From Paracoccus cavernae (GTDB lineage Bacteria; Pseudomonadota; Alphaproteobacteria; Rhodobacterales; Rhodobacteraceae), in the NCBI GenBank assembly GCA_030410095.1, contig JAUFRC010000001.1, positions 12,501 to 76,500 of the forward strand: a stretch of 64,000 nucleotides of DNA, read 5' to 3'. Below, in pieces: positions 50,645-61,918 of the stretch. Position 1 is the first letter of the stretch; each line of letters starts with the position of its first letter. Both the position numbers and the translations under genes were made by a program. The notes under the pieces are model-generated. The model had not been told where the DNA came from. It made no database searches and saw only the letters and a list, made by a program, of their open reading frames with translations.

Positions 50645-52417
50645 ATGGCAGATCCAAGCCAAGCAGCTGACGCGGCCCATGCCGCATTCGATCTGGTTCC
50701 GGTCGTGGTTCTTCTGGCGGCGGGCGTTTTTGCCGTGCCGCTGTTTCGCCGGATCGGGCTTGGCTCGGTTCTGGGCTATCTCGCGGCGGGGCTTCTGGTC
50801 GGCCCCTTCGGTCTGGCCTTCTTTCATGATGCGCAATCCATCATCCATGTCGCCGAACTCGGCGTGGTGCTGTTCCTTTTCGTGATCGGCCTCGAAATGC
50901 AGCCCTCGCGCCTCTGGGTCATGCGCGGAGAGATTTTCGGCCTCGGGCTGGTGCAGGTCTGTCTGGCAATTGCGGTGCTGGTCTGGGTCGGCATCGTCCA
51001 GGGCTTTCCGATCGAGGCGAGCTTCATCGCGGGCACGGGCTTCGTCCTCACCTCGACCGCCATCGTCATGCAGGTTCTGGCCGAGCGCGGCGAGCTGAAC
51101 CAACCCCACGGCCGAAAAATGGTCGCGGTCCTCTTGTTCGAGGATCTCGCCATCGTGCCGCTTCTGGCGCTGGTCGCCTTCCTTGCGCCGGGCGGGGTCG
51201 AGGCGACAATGGCGGACCGCATCTGGTCGATCGTGATCGGGCTAGGCGCCATTGCCGCGCTGGTCATTGCCGGCCGCTATCTGCTTGATCCCATGTTTCG
51301 CATGCTCGCGCTTTGGCGCGCGCGAGGTGATGACGGCGGCGGCGCTTTTGGTGGCACTCGGCTCGGCGGTGCTGATGCAGGCGGGCGGCTTGTCGATGGC
51401 GATGGGGCCTTCCTTGCGGGCGTCCTTTTGTCGGAATCGACCTTCCGTCACCAGCTCGAGGCCGATGTCGAACCCTTCCGCGGTCTGCTTCTGGGCCTCT
51501 TTTTCCTTGGGGTCGGCATGGCGCTCGACCTCAATATCATCCTCCAGAACTGGACCACGATCGTCATCTCGGTTCCGGCCTATATGATTCTCAAAATGGC
51601 GGTGATCTATAGCGTCGCGCGCCTGTTCAAGGCAGGGCACCGCGAGGCGCTCGACCGGATGGTGCTGATGGCGCAGGGCGGCGAATTCGCCTTTGTGCTT
51701 TACGCCAGCGCCACGAGCTTCGGCATTCTCACGCCGGAATGGAACGCCAACCTGACCGCGATCATCATCTTGTCGATGGTGCTGACGCCGCTGGTGCTGA
51801 TCGTCAAGGAGCGCATCCAGAAGCCCGTCGAGGCCTCGACCGAAGGGCTGGACGGGGTCGAGGACAGCGAAGGCGCGGTGCTGATGATCGGCTTCGGCCG
51901 CATGGGGCAGGTGATCAGCCAGGCGCTTCTGGCGCGCGGCTACCACCTCTCGATCATCGAGACCAACCCCGACCAGATCCGCGATGCCGAGGAATTCGGC
52001 TTCCGCGTCTTCTATGGTGACGGCAGCCGCGCCGATATCCTCCATGCCGCTGGTGCGGCCAAGGCCAAGCTGGTGATCGCTACCGCCGATGATGCGGATG
52101 CGACCGCGCGCACGGTCGAGGTGATGAAGCACGAATATCCGCTGGTGCCGGTTCTGGCGCGTGCACAGGATCGCGGCCATGCGATCAAGCTGATGCAGCT
52201 CGGAGCCGATTACCAGATGCGCGAAACCTACGAGAGTGCGCAGGCGATTGCCGCCGAGGCCCTCTCGCGTCTTGGCGAAAGCGCCGAGGTCGTGGGCGAG
52301 GTCATGGCTGCCGTGCGCCAGCGCGACGCCGACCGGCTCGATGTCGAAAGCGTCGGCGGTCTGGGTGCGGGCAAGGATTACCTCTACCGCAATGCCGCAA
52401 AGCCCGCCGGACACTGA
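50645..52417 (+). CDS. CPA2 monovalent cation:proton antiporter (KefB/C type)
   Basis: The N-terminal 380 residues are a CPA2 exchanger (VVLLAAGVFAVPLFRRIGLG, AELGVVLFLFVIGLEMQPSR, GFVLTSTAIVMQVLAERGEL, ALLLFEDLAIVPLLALVAFL partly), followed by an RCK/TrkA-N domain (AVLMIGFGRMGQVISQALLA, FYGDGSRADILHAAGAAKAK, LVIATADDADATARTVEVM). Residues about 220-265 (RARGDDGGGAFGGTRLGGAD region) are out of frame between two compensating shifts near 51325 and 51408; the true reading is REVMTAAALLVALGSAVLMQ, AGGLSMAMGAFLAGVLL. It exports K+ for H+ at the inner membrane, gated by NAD(H) or glutathione in relatives. Confidence 0.9.
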   Translation: MADPSQAADAAHAAFDLVPVVVLLAAGVFAVPLFRRIGLGSVLGYLAAGLLVGPFGLAFFHDAQSIIHVAELGVVLFLFVIGLEMQPSRLWVMRGEIFGLGLVQVCLAIAVLVWVGIVQGFPIEASFIAGTGFVLTSTAIVMQVLAERGELNQPHGRKMVAVLLFEDLAIVPLLALVAFLAPGGVEATMADRIWSIVIGLGAIAALVIAGRYLLDPMFRMLALWRARGDDGGGAFGGTRLGGADAGGRLVDGDGAFLAGVLLSESTFRHQLEADVEPFRGLLLGLFFLGVGMALDLNIILQNWTTIVISVPAYMILKMAVIYSVARLFKAGHREALDRMVLMAQGGEFAFVLYASATSFGILTPEWNANLTAIIILSMVLTPLVLIVKERIQKPVEASTEGLDGVEDSEGAVLMIGFGRMGQVISQALLARGYHLSIIETNPDQIRDAEEFGFRVFYGDGSRADILHAAGAAKAKLVIATADDADATARTVEVMKHEYPLVPVLARAQDRGHAIKLMQLGADYQMRETYESAQAIAAEALSRLGESAEVVGEVMAAVRQRDADRLDVESVGGLGAGKDYLYRNAAKPAGH

Positions 52418-52772
52418 TCGCGAGCCGCAGGGTGCGCAAACCATGGGGAAGGCGTCATCCGTTCGGGTGGCGCCTTTCTCTTTGCCGCGGCGCGGCGAAG
52501 CAGCTTGCCCGAACGTCACCTGCGCCGCGGTTGCGCGCGCGGCGGCGGGTCCGGAAACTGTCGCAAACCAATTGTGCAAAATGATGCGGTCCAATAAAAC
52601 AAGGCGGGAACAACCCGCCCGCGATGGCGTTAACCCCGCAGCGACCATTTGCGGCCATTATCGCGAAGATCGCCCTGTTTTCGCGGCCTCGGGGTCGCGG
52701 CCGATTGTTTTTTCATGACGGGTGCGCCGCACCAAGCCAGGCCGGCATCAGCGCAGGCTCAGCAAGAAGGAT

Positions 52773-54084
52773 ATGCACCAGATGTTCAAATCCGTGGTCT
52801 TGGCGGTGCTCGGGGTCGGCGTGGTCGCGGCTGCGGGTTTCGGCCTTTACGCCTATCGCAGCCCGATCGAGGCGATGCAGCCCGCCGACCGCCCCGCTTT
52901 CGACGCGGCAACGATCGAAAAGGGGCGCATCCTCGCCTCGGCGGGCTATTGCGCGGAATGCCATACCGCGGCGGGCGGCAAGGCCTATGCGGGCAATTTC
53001 CCGATCGCATCGCCCTTCGGCACGATCTACGGCTCGAACCTGACGCCCGATCCCGAAACCGGCATCGGCCTGTGGTCGCCCGAAGCCTTCCGCCGCGCCA
53101 TGCACGAGGGTGTCGACCGCGAAGGCGCGCGTCTTTTCCCCGCGATCCCTTTGACCATTTCACCAAGATGACCGATGCGGATGTCGATGCGGTCTATGCC
53201 TATATCATGTCCGAGGTCGAGCCGGTCCGTCAGGCGACGCTCGAGCCGACCATTCCCTTTCCGCTGAACCTGCGCTTCCTTCAGGCGGGCTGGGGCTCCT
53301 TTTCGTCGATTACGGCCGCTATCAGGATGATCCGTCGAAATCGGCGGAATGGAACCGCGGCGCCTATCTGGTCGAAGGGGTCGCCCATTGCGGCGCCTGC
53401 CATACGCCGCGCAACGCGCTCGGGGCCGAAAAGCGCGCCGAGCAATATGGCGGCGCGGTGGTCGACAGCTGGACCGCGCCCGCGCTGACTGCCGCAAACC
53501 CTTCGGGCGTGCCCTGGACGCAAGCGGAATTCGCGCGCTACCTCGTGACGGGGGCGGGCACATTCCACGGCGTTGCCGCCGGTCCGATGGGGCCGGTCGT
53601 CCATGGCGGGATTGCCGAGCTTCCCGAAAGCGATATTGCCGCGATCGCGACCTATCTCGGCGATATCGTCGGCGCACCCGAGGCCGATGCCCAGCAAAGC
53701 CCCGTGGTTCTGGCGAGCATCGCGGCCGGAAAGCCCGATCCCGCCTATCGTCAGGCCCTGGGCGAGCGGCTTTACGTCTCGGCCTGCGCATCATGCCATT
53801 ACAGCGTGCCGGAAAACGGCGTGACGGCGGCGCGGCCCGATCTCGGGATCAATTCCGCCACGCGCGAGGCCGATCCCTCGAACCTGATCCATGTCATCCT
53901 TGACGGGGTCGCGGTGAAAGAGGGCTCGGGCGGCGTTGTGATGCCCGCCTATCGCGAAGCCCTGAGCGACAGCCAGATCGCGGCGATTGCCGAATATCTG
54001 CGGGCCAGCCGGACCGGATTGCCCGCCTGGGAGAACCTCGACCAGCGCGTGGCGGATCTGCGCGCCCATGTCGGAACCCATTGA
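52773..54084 (+). CDS. Three-heme cytochrome c subunit of a molybdenum hydroxylase (frame restored)
   Basis: A signal anchor ([20 protein letters not shown]) precedes three CxxCH sites: [18 protein letters not shown] and SACASCHYS. Shifts at 53147-53149 (C) and 53300-53303 (T) are cured by one base each, giving [20 protein letters not shown] and [20 protein letters not shown]. It is the membrane-anchored electron acceptor of dehydrogenases such as alcohol or nicotinate dehydrogenases; here it precedes a 2Fe-2S and a molybdopterin subunit, so it carries electrons from them to the quinone pool or oxidase. 52418-52772 upstream shows no gene. Confidence 0.9.
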
Positions 54085-54133
54085 CCACGGAACCATTGAC
54101 GGTCCTGCGCGACCGGAGATCGAGGATGAAGCG

Positions 54134-54643
54134 ATGATCGAATTCACCATCAACGGCCGCGCGGTCAGTCTGGATGTCGATCCGGAGATGCCTTTGCTCT
54201 GGGCGATCCGCGACGAAGTCGGCCTCACTGGCACGAAATACGGCTGCGGTCAGGGGATGTGCGGGGCCTGCACCGTCCATGTGGGCGGTCGCCCGACGCG
54301 CAGCTGCATTACCGCCGTGAGCGATGTCGCGGGCGCGGTGATCACCACGATCGAAGGCCTCGACCCCGAAGGCAACCACCCCGTCCAGCAAGCATGGCGC
54401 AGCCTGCAGGTGCCGCAATGCGGCTATTGCCAGTCGGGCCAGATCATGACGGCGGCGGCGCTGCTCAAGGATGTGGCCGAGCCGAGCGATGCCGATATCG
54501 ATGCGGTGATGACCGGCAATCTCTGCCGCTGCATGACCTATAACCGTATCCGCGCCGCCGTGCGTCAGGCCGCGACCCAGATGCGCGCCGATGCCGATGC
54601 CGGTGGCGGCGCATTCGTGACGGAGGATCGCCGCAATGGGTAA
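54134..54643 (+). CDS. 2Fe-2S subunit of a xanthine-oxidase-family hydroxylase (IorA-like)
   Basis: The plant-type ferredoxin site is [20 protein letters not shown] with RSCITAV, and the second cluster has [18 protein letters not shown] and [17 protein letters not shown]. All eight cysteines are present. The small-subunit length (170) and lack of an FAD domain match the isoquinoline-oxidoreductase type, which uses cytochrome c instead of NAD. ATG 54134 is preferred; an in-frame ATG at 54068 overlaps the cytochrome gene. Its end overlaps the large subunit by 8 bases. Confidence 0.92.
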   Translation: MIEFTINGRAVSLDVDPEMPLLWAIRDEVGLTGTKYGCGQGMCGACTVHVGGRPTRSCITAVSDVAGAVITTIEGLDPEGNHPVQQAWRSLQVPQCGYCQSGQIMTAAALLKDVAEPSDADIDAVMTGNLCRCMTYNRIRAAVRQAATQMRADADAGGGAFVTEDRRNG

Positions 54644-56990
54644 GATCGATCTGATCAAGGGCGGCGCGACAAGTGCCTCTGCTCCCGCAACCGCGGCGGC
54701 GATGGCCGTCAGCCGTCGGGGCTTTCTGGTCGGCATGGCCGCAAGCGTCGCCATGTTCGGCTTTCCGCGCGACGCTTTGGCCGCGATGGACCCCGCCCAG
54801 CCCCTTGGCGTGCCGCTGGAACCGGACGGCGCGGCATTCGAGCCGACCATCTGGTACTGGATCGACGGCGCGGGCCGGATCAACGTCAACATCATCAATG
54901 CCGAAATGGGCCAGCATGTCGGCACCGGAGTCGCCCGCATCCTTGCCGCCGAACTGGGCGCGAATTGGGATGATGTCGACATCACCCATGTCGACAGCGA
55001 CGCCAAATGGGGCACGATGGTCACGGGCGGCAGCTGGTCGATCTGGATGAGCTGGGGGATCTACCGGCAGGCCGCCGCCGCCGGACGTACCGCGCTTATC
55101 GAAAAGGCCGCCGAAATCTGGGGCATTCCGGTCGCGGGCATCACTGTTGCCGATAGCGTCGTACGCGGGCCCGATGGCCGGAGCGCGAGCTTTGGCGAGC
55201 TGGTCTCGGCAGGCATCGCCCGCAGCTTCACCGAAGACGAGCTGAAGGCTCTGCCCCTGCGGCCGGTCTCGAGCTGACCTTGCTGAAGCAAGAGGTGCAG
55301 GCGCTCGATATCCGCGCCAAGACCACGGGGCAGGCGGTCTACGGGATCGACGCCAAGGTCGAGGGCATGGTCTACGGCGCGCCGATCCTGCCGCCGACGC
55401 GCAACGTCTGCACGATTTCGGCGCTCGACGACAGCGCGGCAAAAGCGGTCAAGGGCTTTCGGCAGGTGCTGAGGCTCGATGATCCTTCGGGCACGACGGC
55501 CGGATGGGCGATGGTTATTGCCGATAGCCATTGGGCGGCGCTCAAGGCCTCGGAACTGGTCACGGTCACCTATGATCTTCCCCCGAAGCAACAGTCACCG
55601 AGGCCCAGATCCAGGCCGAGAACCTGCGCCTGATCGAGGATGGCTCGCTCGGTGCGCTGGTGGAGACGGCGGGCAATCCCGATGTCGATCCGGTCTTTGC
55701 CGCAGCCGCCGATATCCTCGAGGCCGATTACACCACCTCATCGGTTCTCCATTATGCGCTCGAGCCGATGAATGCGATCGCGTTGCGGAACGGCGAGGGC
55801 GTCTGGGAGATCCTGACCGGCAACCAGTGGCAATCGCTCTGCCTGCCCTGGATCGCCAAGGCGCTGGATGTGCCGCAAGAGCAGGTCGTCATGCGCAGCC
55901 ATATGCTGGGCGGCGGCTTCGGACGGCGGCTGAACGGCGATTACTGCGTGCCGGTTGCGCTTGCTTCGAAGGCCTTGGGCGGCAAACCTGTCAAAATGGT
56001 CCTCACGCGCGAGCAAGACAGCCTGTTCGATCTGTTCCGCAGCCCTTCGATGGCGCGTCTGCGGATGGCCTTTGACGCCGACAAACAGGTCGTCGCGATG
56101 GACAGCACCTATGCGGCGGGCTGGCCGACCAAAGTCATGGCGGCGGACGGCCTCGCCAAGGGGCTGAACGGCGAGCCCTATGATCCTTTCGCCTCGGACG
56201 GGGGCGAGCATTGGTACGAGGTCGGCGGCCAGCGCATGCGCGTCGTCTCGAACGAGCTTGCCAATACGACCTTCCGGCCCGGTTGGCTGCGTTCGGTCTC
56301 GCCGGGCTGGATCAACTTCATGGTCGAGAGCTTCATGGACGAGACCGCCCATCATATCGGGGCCGATCCGCTGCAATTCCGGCTGGACCATTTCACGGCC
56401 GAAGGCGCGAATGCCGGCTCGGCGCCGAATGCGGTCGGGGGCGCGAAACGTCAGGCGGCGGTGCTGTCGCGGGTGGCCGAGCTTTCGGGCTATGGCAAGG
56501 CGGATCTGCCTGCCGACACGGCAATCGGGCTGGCCACGACCTTCGGGCAGTCGCGCAGCATGCCGACATGGGTTGCAGGCGCGGTTCAGCTCCATGTCGA
56601 CCGCAAGACCGGTTTCGTCGATATCCAGAAGGTCTGGATCGTCGTCGATTGTGGTGTTGTGGTCGATCCGAACGGCGCCCATGCGCAGACCGAGGGCGCG
56701 GCGCTCTGGGGATTTCGATGGCCTTGTTCGAGGGGACCTCGATCGAGAACGGCGTGCCGGCCGATCTCAATCTCGCGACCTATACGCCGCTGCGCATGAT
56801 CGACGCGCCGCAGATCGAGATCGAATTCGTCGACAGCACAGAGGTTCCGACCGGCCTTGGCGAGCCGGGAACGACGGTGATCGCCCCCGCAATCGCCAAT
56901 GCGCTTTACAATGCGGTGGGGGTGCGGATGCGCCATTTGCCGATCCTGCCTGCCGATGTGCTCAAGGCTTTGGGGCCGCAAAGCGCATGA
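54636..56990 (+). CDS. Molybdopterin subunit, IorB-like aldehyde/aromatic hydroxylase (frame restored)
   Basis: A twin-arginine signal ([20 protein letters not shown]) directs it to the periplasm. Three shifts (55265; C run 55580-55584; G run 56708-56711) divide a protein of about 785 residues with [60 protein letters not shown] and the catalytic-region glutamate in [20 protein letters not shown]. These belong to single-chain IorB-type molybdenum hydroxylases. The substrate may be an aldehyde or N-heterocycle; this cannot be decided from sequence. Confidence 0.9.
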
Positions 56991-58053
56991 GGGGGACGAG
57001 CGCATTTGCGGCTTCGGTTTCGGCTCCGCTTCGGGACAGGGTTCCGGACAAGGTTCGGGGCGGGGCCATCCCGCCTTGCGCGACCCGTGGCAGGCGGCGT
57101 TCGACCTCGGCGAGGGTGTGGTCATGGCGGTTCTGACCCGCACCATCGGCCCCGCCTACCGTCTGGCGGGGGCGGCCATGGCGATCGGTGCCGGCGACGA
57201 GGTTGCAGGCGCGATCACCTCGGGCTGTGTCGAGGCCGATCTTGTGTTGCAGGCCGCGAAACTGCGGCAAACGGACGGGGTCATGCGGCTCCAATACGGC
57301 GAGGGCTCGCCCTATTTCGATCTGAAACTGCCCTGTGGCGGCGGGATCGAGGTCATGCTTTTCGCCGTGCAGGACCGCGCGCTTCTGGCAGAACTGCAGG
57401 CAAGGCGGCACGCGCGCGACAGCCTGTCGCTGCTGGTCTCGCCGCAGGGACGGCTGGCCCTTGGTCCCTATCAGCCGACCGGCCCTGAGCGGGGAGCCGC
57501 CTCCGACGGCGCGCGTGCCTTCGCGATCGGATTCCGGCCCGCCCTGCGCCATGTCGTCTTCGGTGCGGGGCCGGAGGCGGTGGCTTTTGCCGCGCTGGCG
57601 CAAGCGGGCGGGGCAGGGGTCGTCCTGGCTTCCCATGACGGCGCGACGCTGGCTGCGGCGCAAGAGGGCGGTCTGCCCTGTCGCGACCTCTCCGGCCTCG
57701 CGGGGCTGGACGAGATCGCCTTGGACGCCCGCACGGCGGTCACCCTTTTCTATCACGACCACGATGTCGAGCCGGAGATCCTTTCCCGCGTCCTGCCCTC
57801 GCCCGCCTTCTATATCGGCGCTCAGGGCAGTCGCGCGGCGCAGGCCGAACGGCTCGCGCGGCTGGCCGAAATCGGCATTCCCGTCGAGGAGCGCCAGCGT
57901 CTTCGCGGCCCGATCGGCCTGATCCATTCGACCCGCGATCCCCACAGCCTCGCGGTCTCGGTTCTGGCCGAGATAACCGCTCTGGCAGCCGAAACGCAGG
58001 CGGGCGCACCAACAGGCGGCGCCTTCCCCGCCCCACAGACGGACGAGGCCTAG
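56987..58053 (+). CDS. xdhC: XdhC-family molybdenum cofactor maturation protein
   Basis: ATG 56987 overlaps the preceding stop. One G added to 56991-56995 puts the start in frame (MRGDERICGFGFGSASGQGS). It continues with WQAAFDLGEGVVMAVLTRTI, VAGAITSGCVEADLVLQAAK, YFDLKLPCGGGIEVMLF and the Rossmann-like half (HVVFGAGPEAVAFAALA), with YIGAQGSRAAQAERLARL. XdhC proteins bind the cofactor, protect its sulfuration and insert it into xanthine-oxidase-type enzymes, here the two upstream subunits. Confidence 0.9.
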
Positions 58054-58056
58054 GCC

Positions 58057-58637
58057 GTGAGCATCGCCATCGTACTAGCCGCCGGCGCGTCACGGCGTTT
58101 CGGCGAGGCGGACAAGATGCTTGCTCCGGTGGCGGGGCGCGCATTGGTGCTTCATGCCGTCGATGCGGTCAAGGCGGCGGGGGTTGCGCGGATCGCGGCG
58201 GTGGTTTCCTCGCCCGAGGTGGCGCGGATCCTGCCCGAAGATGTCTTCGCGCTGATGATCGCGCCGGATCAGGACATGTCGGCCTCGTTTCATGCCGCGA
58301 TCGATCTTGCGCTGGTGGGGCATCCCGATTGGCCGGCTCGGGCGCCGGAGGGCGACGGCGGCAAGGTGCTGCTGGTGCTGGGCGACATGCCTGCGGTTTC
58401 TCCGGCGAGCCTGCGCGCACTTCTGGCCCGTCGCGATACGGCGGCGGCCAGTTGCCAAGGGTGCGCATGCCGCCGATGGCGCTCGCCCGCGAGGATCTCG
58501 CCGCTGCCCGCGCCTCGGCCCAAGGCGATCGCGGCGCGCGGGCGTTTCTGGCGGGATTGGCACCCGAAGCTCTGGTCGCCATCACGCAGGGCGAGGCCCG
58601 CGACGTGGATGTCCAAAGCGATCTCGACGGGCTCTGA
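58057..58637 (+). CDS. mocA: Molybdenum cofactor cytidylyltransferase, MocA-like (frame restored)
   Basis: The nucleotidyltransferase signature IVLAAGASRRFGEADKML opens the protein, followed by VVSSPEVARILPEDVFALMI and KVLLVLGDMPAVSPASLRAL (LxGDMP). A shift near 58455 is followed by MPPMALAREDLAAARASAQG and DVDVQSDLDGL (the DIDTPxDL-type end). It converts molybdopterin to the cytosine dinucleotide form used by the hydroxylase upstream. Three bases separate it from xdhC. Confidence 0.88.
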
Positions 58638-58779
58638 GCCTGCGCGCCACGCTTTCGACCGGCGTTGAGGCAGCAAAGCGGCGCGGATATGTCTTTTTGC
58701 ACAATGCGCGCTGGGGCAAGATGATCCCACTTGCGAGGCGCGGGTTTCGACGTCACCCTTGCGGAAAAAGGAGAAGATC

Positions 58780-59106
58780 ATGGCGGAATTCATCTTTGGT
58801 CGCGAAGACGACGGTGCGCGTCACGGCCGGTTTCTGGTTTCGGTCGCAGGCTACGAGGGCGAGGCGGAAATCACCTATACCCATCGCGGTCCCAACCGGA
58901 TCAGCGCCGATCACACCGGCTCTCCCGAAAGCCTGCGCGGCACCGGCGCGGCGGCGGCTCTGGTCGCCCATATGATAGAGCTGGCCCGCAGCGAGGGGTT
59001 CACGATCATCCCCTATTGCCCCTATGTCCGCGCGCAATATCTGCGTCACCCCGATTGGCAGGATGTGATGACCGTGGCTCCGGGCGTCGATCCCGCAGCC
59101 GCCTGA
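58780..59106 (+). CDS. Small GNAT acetyltransferase (YjdJ type)
   Basis: The 108-residue protein reads RFLVSVAGYEGEAEITYTHR, ISADHTGSPESLRGTGAAAA, LVAHMIELARSEGFTIIPYC and PYVRAQYLRHPDWQDV. H-xxVP-xxRGxGxA-xL and IxPxCxYVxxxxxRHP are the marks of the small GNAT group (COG2388). The substrate is unknown. AAAAGGAG precedes the ATG by seven bases. Confidence 0.88.
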   Translation: MAEFIFGREDDGARHGRFLVSVAGYEGEAEITYTHRGPNRISADHTGSPESLRGTGAAAALVAHMIELARSEGFTIIPYCPYVRAQYLRHPDWQDVMTVAPGVDPAAA

Positions 59107-59206
59107 TCGGGGCGCTGAAGAAGAACAGGCGAGGCGGGCGTCATGGCCCGCCTTTGCCGTTTCGGGGTGGTGGTTTCAGGCGGGCGGTTTCAGCCGGAGC
59201 GCCTGT

Positions 59207-60255
59207 CTATTCGCCGCCCGCCGGCTCCGTGTCGCCGGCCCCGTCATCTTCATCGTCAAAGCGCACCGGCACCAGCACCATCCGGCCCGATTGATCAGCC
59301 GCTGCAGGTTCCACGCGGAAGTCGAGGCCGCCTTCGACCGGATAGGGGGTGGTTCCGACCTGTTTGCCGGTCGCCAGATCGGTGATGGTGACCTGCATCG
59401 CGGACAAGTTCCCGGCTGCGGTTCGGGTGTCGGGCTCGGCCTCGGGCAGATCTGATGGGGCGGGGGCGACGCGCACCAGAAGATAGCGCTCGGTCACGTC
59501 GAAAAAGGGCACGTCGAGTTCGGGGCGGGCTGCCGTCGGATAGCTCTTGTCCGAGACGAAATCGCGCAGGACAAAATTGCCGCTGCCGCCGATCTCGAGC
59601 GCGTAGCGGCCCGAGGGCGAGATGGTGATGACCGCTCCCGACCCGCTTTGCTCGGCGGACCCGTCGTCAGGCGCGATGTCCTCGACGGTAAATCCCATCC
59701 CGTCCTGAAGCGGGCTGAAAAAACGTTTGCCGTCACAAGAGAGCTGCGCCGAGGACAGCATGGCGGCAAGGAGAAGGGGATCCTCGTGCGGCGCGGGATC
59801 GTATAGCGGCGCGAGGGGAGTTGCAGCGGCTCGCCTATCGTCCCTTCGCTCGTGTCGAAGAGAAAAAGTTCGGAATTGGCCGAGAGGAACGGCAGGACCG
59901 TCAGGCATTGGGTCATGCCGTTGCCGGGCAGAAAGCTCAGCCCCTCGAATGTCGACAAGGCGCGGCCTTCGAGGTCGAGCAGCACGGCATTGCCCGCATC
60001 CTGACGGATGATGCAGCCGCCTTCGCAGGCCACCCAAGCGGGCGGAGGGGTGACGGCAGCGGCGCGCAGGTCCGAGCAGGGGCGCAGCGGCGCAAGATCG
60101 GGGGCCGAGCAGCTTTCCGCAAAGGCCCGATCGGGAAGCGCCAAGGCTGCCGCAAACAGGAGCGCGCAAAGGCGGGAGGCCCATCCGGTACCGCGCTGCC
60201 GCGCGCCGGAAAGCGCGAACCGATGATCCGCGCGGCTTCGCGTCGTGGCGGCCAT
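59207..60255 (-). CDS. Exported protein, candidate immunity protein (frame restored)
   Basis: ATG 60255 begins MAATTRSRADHRFALSGARQ, then a signal peptide (RLCALLFAAALALPDRAFAE). The mature part (LAPLRPCSDLRAAAVTPPPA, WVACEGGCIIRQDAGNAVLL) has paired cysteines and a likely beta-propeller or beta-sandwich pattern (SGRYALEIGGSGNFVLRDFV, ITDLATGKQVGTTPYPVEGG). One C added to the run near 59832 restores PLAPLYDPAPHEDPLLLAAM. It is the last gene of the cluster behind a putative peptidoglycan hydrolase. An exported protein in this place is what an immunity protein would be. No family recognised. Confidence 0.5.
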
Positions 60256-61918
60256 CCGGCCCGAGTCCAGCGTTCCGCCGTCACGGCCGGAACCGCAGGC
60301 TCGGGTGCCGCAACGCCCGGGTTCAGCCGCGCCGCGATTTGCGCCGTGGTCAGCGGAGTTACGGGTTCGATCACACTCGACCATGCTTGCCCCTTCAGCC
60401 TGAACTGGCCCTTACTGTTGCCCTCGGTTTCGCCATTGTAGTAGACATGGCGGCCTCTTTCATCCGTCGCGCGGTTGGTTTCGTTTTCGCCCGCACTATA
60501 GCCTGTGCGGGTGCCTTGGCCGATGCGGGCGTTGATGCGCCTTTCCGTTTCGCCGCCGGGGCTGACCAGCCCGTCGCCCGCCGACCCCTGAAAGGCGCGG
60601 ATCGCGGCAATGGTCGGATCGGCGGGGTCGGCGCTGTCGACCGGCGCGCCGGGGGCACCCCGATAATGGCCGGTACGGATCAGCGCTTCCTGAACGGCGC
60701 GCAGATCGGCGGGATCATTGGTGCCGTTCAGCCCGACCGGCTCGCGCAAGGCGAGCGTGCCGTAAAGAGAATCCGCGCTGGCCAGCGTGCCGTTGGGGTC
60801 GTTCATGATGAGCCATTCGGCCGTCCCGTCATGGCGAACGACCGCCCCGATCGCGGTCATGACATGGCCGAACGCCGTGGCAAAGGTCGAGGTCACGACC
60901 GGCTGGCCCTTGGCCAGAAGGCCTGTCACGCCGTCGGCATAGGGGCCGGGGATGGTCTCGACCGCGCCGCCTGCGGGGCCGGTTCCGACGCGGTATTGAC
61001 CCGGCGAGGCGACCTCGGCCAGCTCGCCCAGAGCGGCGCGCAGATTGTCCCATTGCTGCCAGTGGCGCGGCGCCTCGTGGAGCGAAAAGCCGCGCCGATT
61101 GCGGTTATAGGCCTGCATCATGATGTCGAGGCGGTCCATCTCCGCGCGGCTTTGGCTGCGGTCGGCGGCGGTGGTCACGGCCTCGATCCCCAATAGCGCG
61201 CCTGCATCTCGGCCGCACTGGGCATGCACAGGACGCTGCCGCTTGCGGGGGCCGATGCGACGGTCTCGGAGCGGTCGTTCTGGTTGCGGTAGGGAACCGA
61301 CAGCGAGAGCGTCGCCATCTTCACGCTGACCAGCAGCTCGGCCGGTCCCGTCGGCGCGATCGTCGCGAGCTCGGACCCCGAATAGCTGTCGACGAAATCC
61401 TTGTCGCCCGGAAAGCCGCCTTCGCCCGAGCCGAAAACAACCTGCACTTTGCCGATGAAATTGCGGGCCTGTCCGCCGGTCGCCTTGCGCGCGGGCGCGT
61501 CTATTCCGGTGATCTCGAGGGTGAATTCCTCGCGCTTCACGCGGCGGTCGGCGTTCTCGTAGACCGCTTTGATCCGCATGCGCCCCTCGCAGGCCGAGGC
61601 GATGGAGCGCAGCATGCCGTTCTGGTCGGTCGTGCCGAGCTTGACGGCATCGGCATAGATGCTCAACCCGCGCAAGGGCACATCGCCCGCCCGTGTCCGC
61701 GCGGAAATCACCACCGTCAGCGGGCAGGGCGTGGTATCGGTCGCGACCGCGCCGCCTGCGGCCTGCGCAAGAAAGGCCTGCATCTTTTCGGGTGCAGGCG
61801 TGCCGCCCGGCACCGGCAGGCCGACACCGCGCGCGACCTCGCCCGCAGCCCCGAACTCTCCCAGCAGCTCGCGCAGCATCGTGCCGATCCCTCGGCTGGC
61901 AAATTGGGCCTCAGCCAT
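60250..61918 (-). CDS. Putative effector: C39-like peptidase with peptidoglycan-binding domain (frame restored)
   Basis: The N-terminal 200 residues (VVISARTRAGDVPLRGLSIY, KLGTTDQNGMLRSIASACEG) form a beta-rich domain. The cysteine-peptidase core starts LSLSVPYRNQNDRSETVASA with SVLCMPSAAEMQARYWG (nucleophile Cys), and after a shift near 61200 reaches FATAFGHVMTAIGAVV (His) and WLIMNDPNGTLAS (Asn/Asp), the C39-like order. A PG_binding_1 domain follows (DLRAVQEALIRTGHYRGAPG, TIAAIRAFQGSAGDGLVSPG). No signal peptide, although the targets lie in the cell wall: this is typical of a type VI cargo effector. The C-terminal end is uncertain. Confidence 0.55.
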
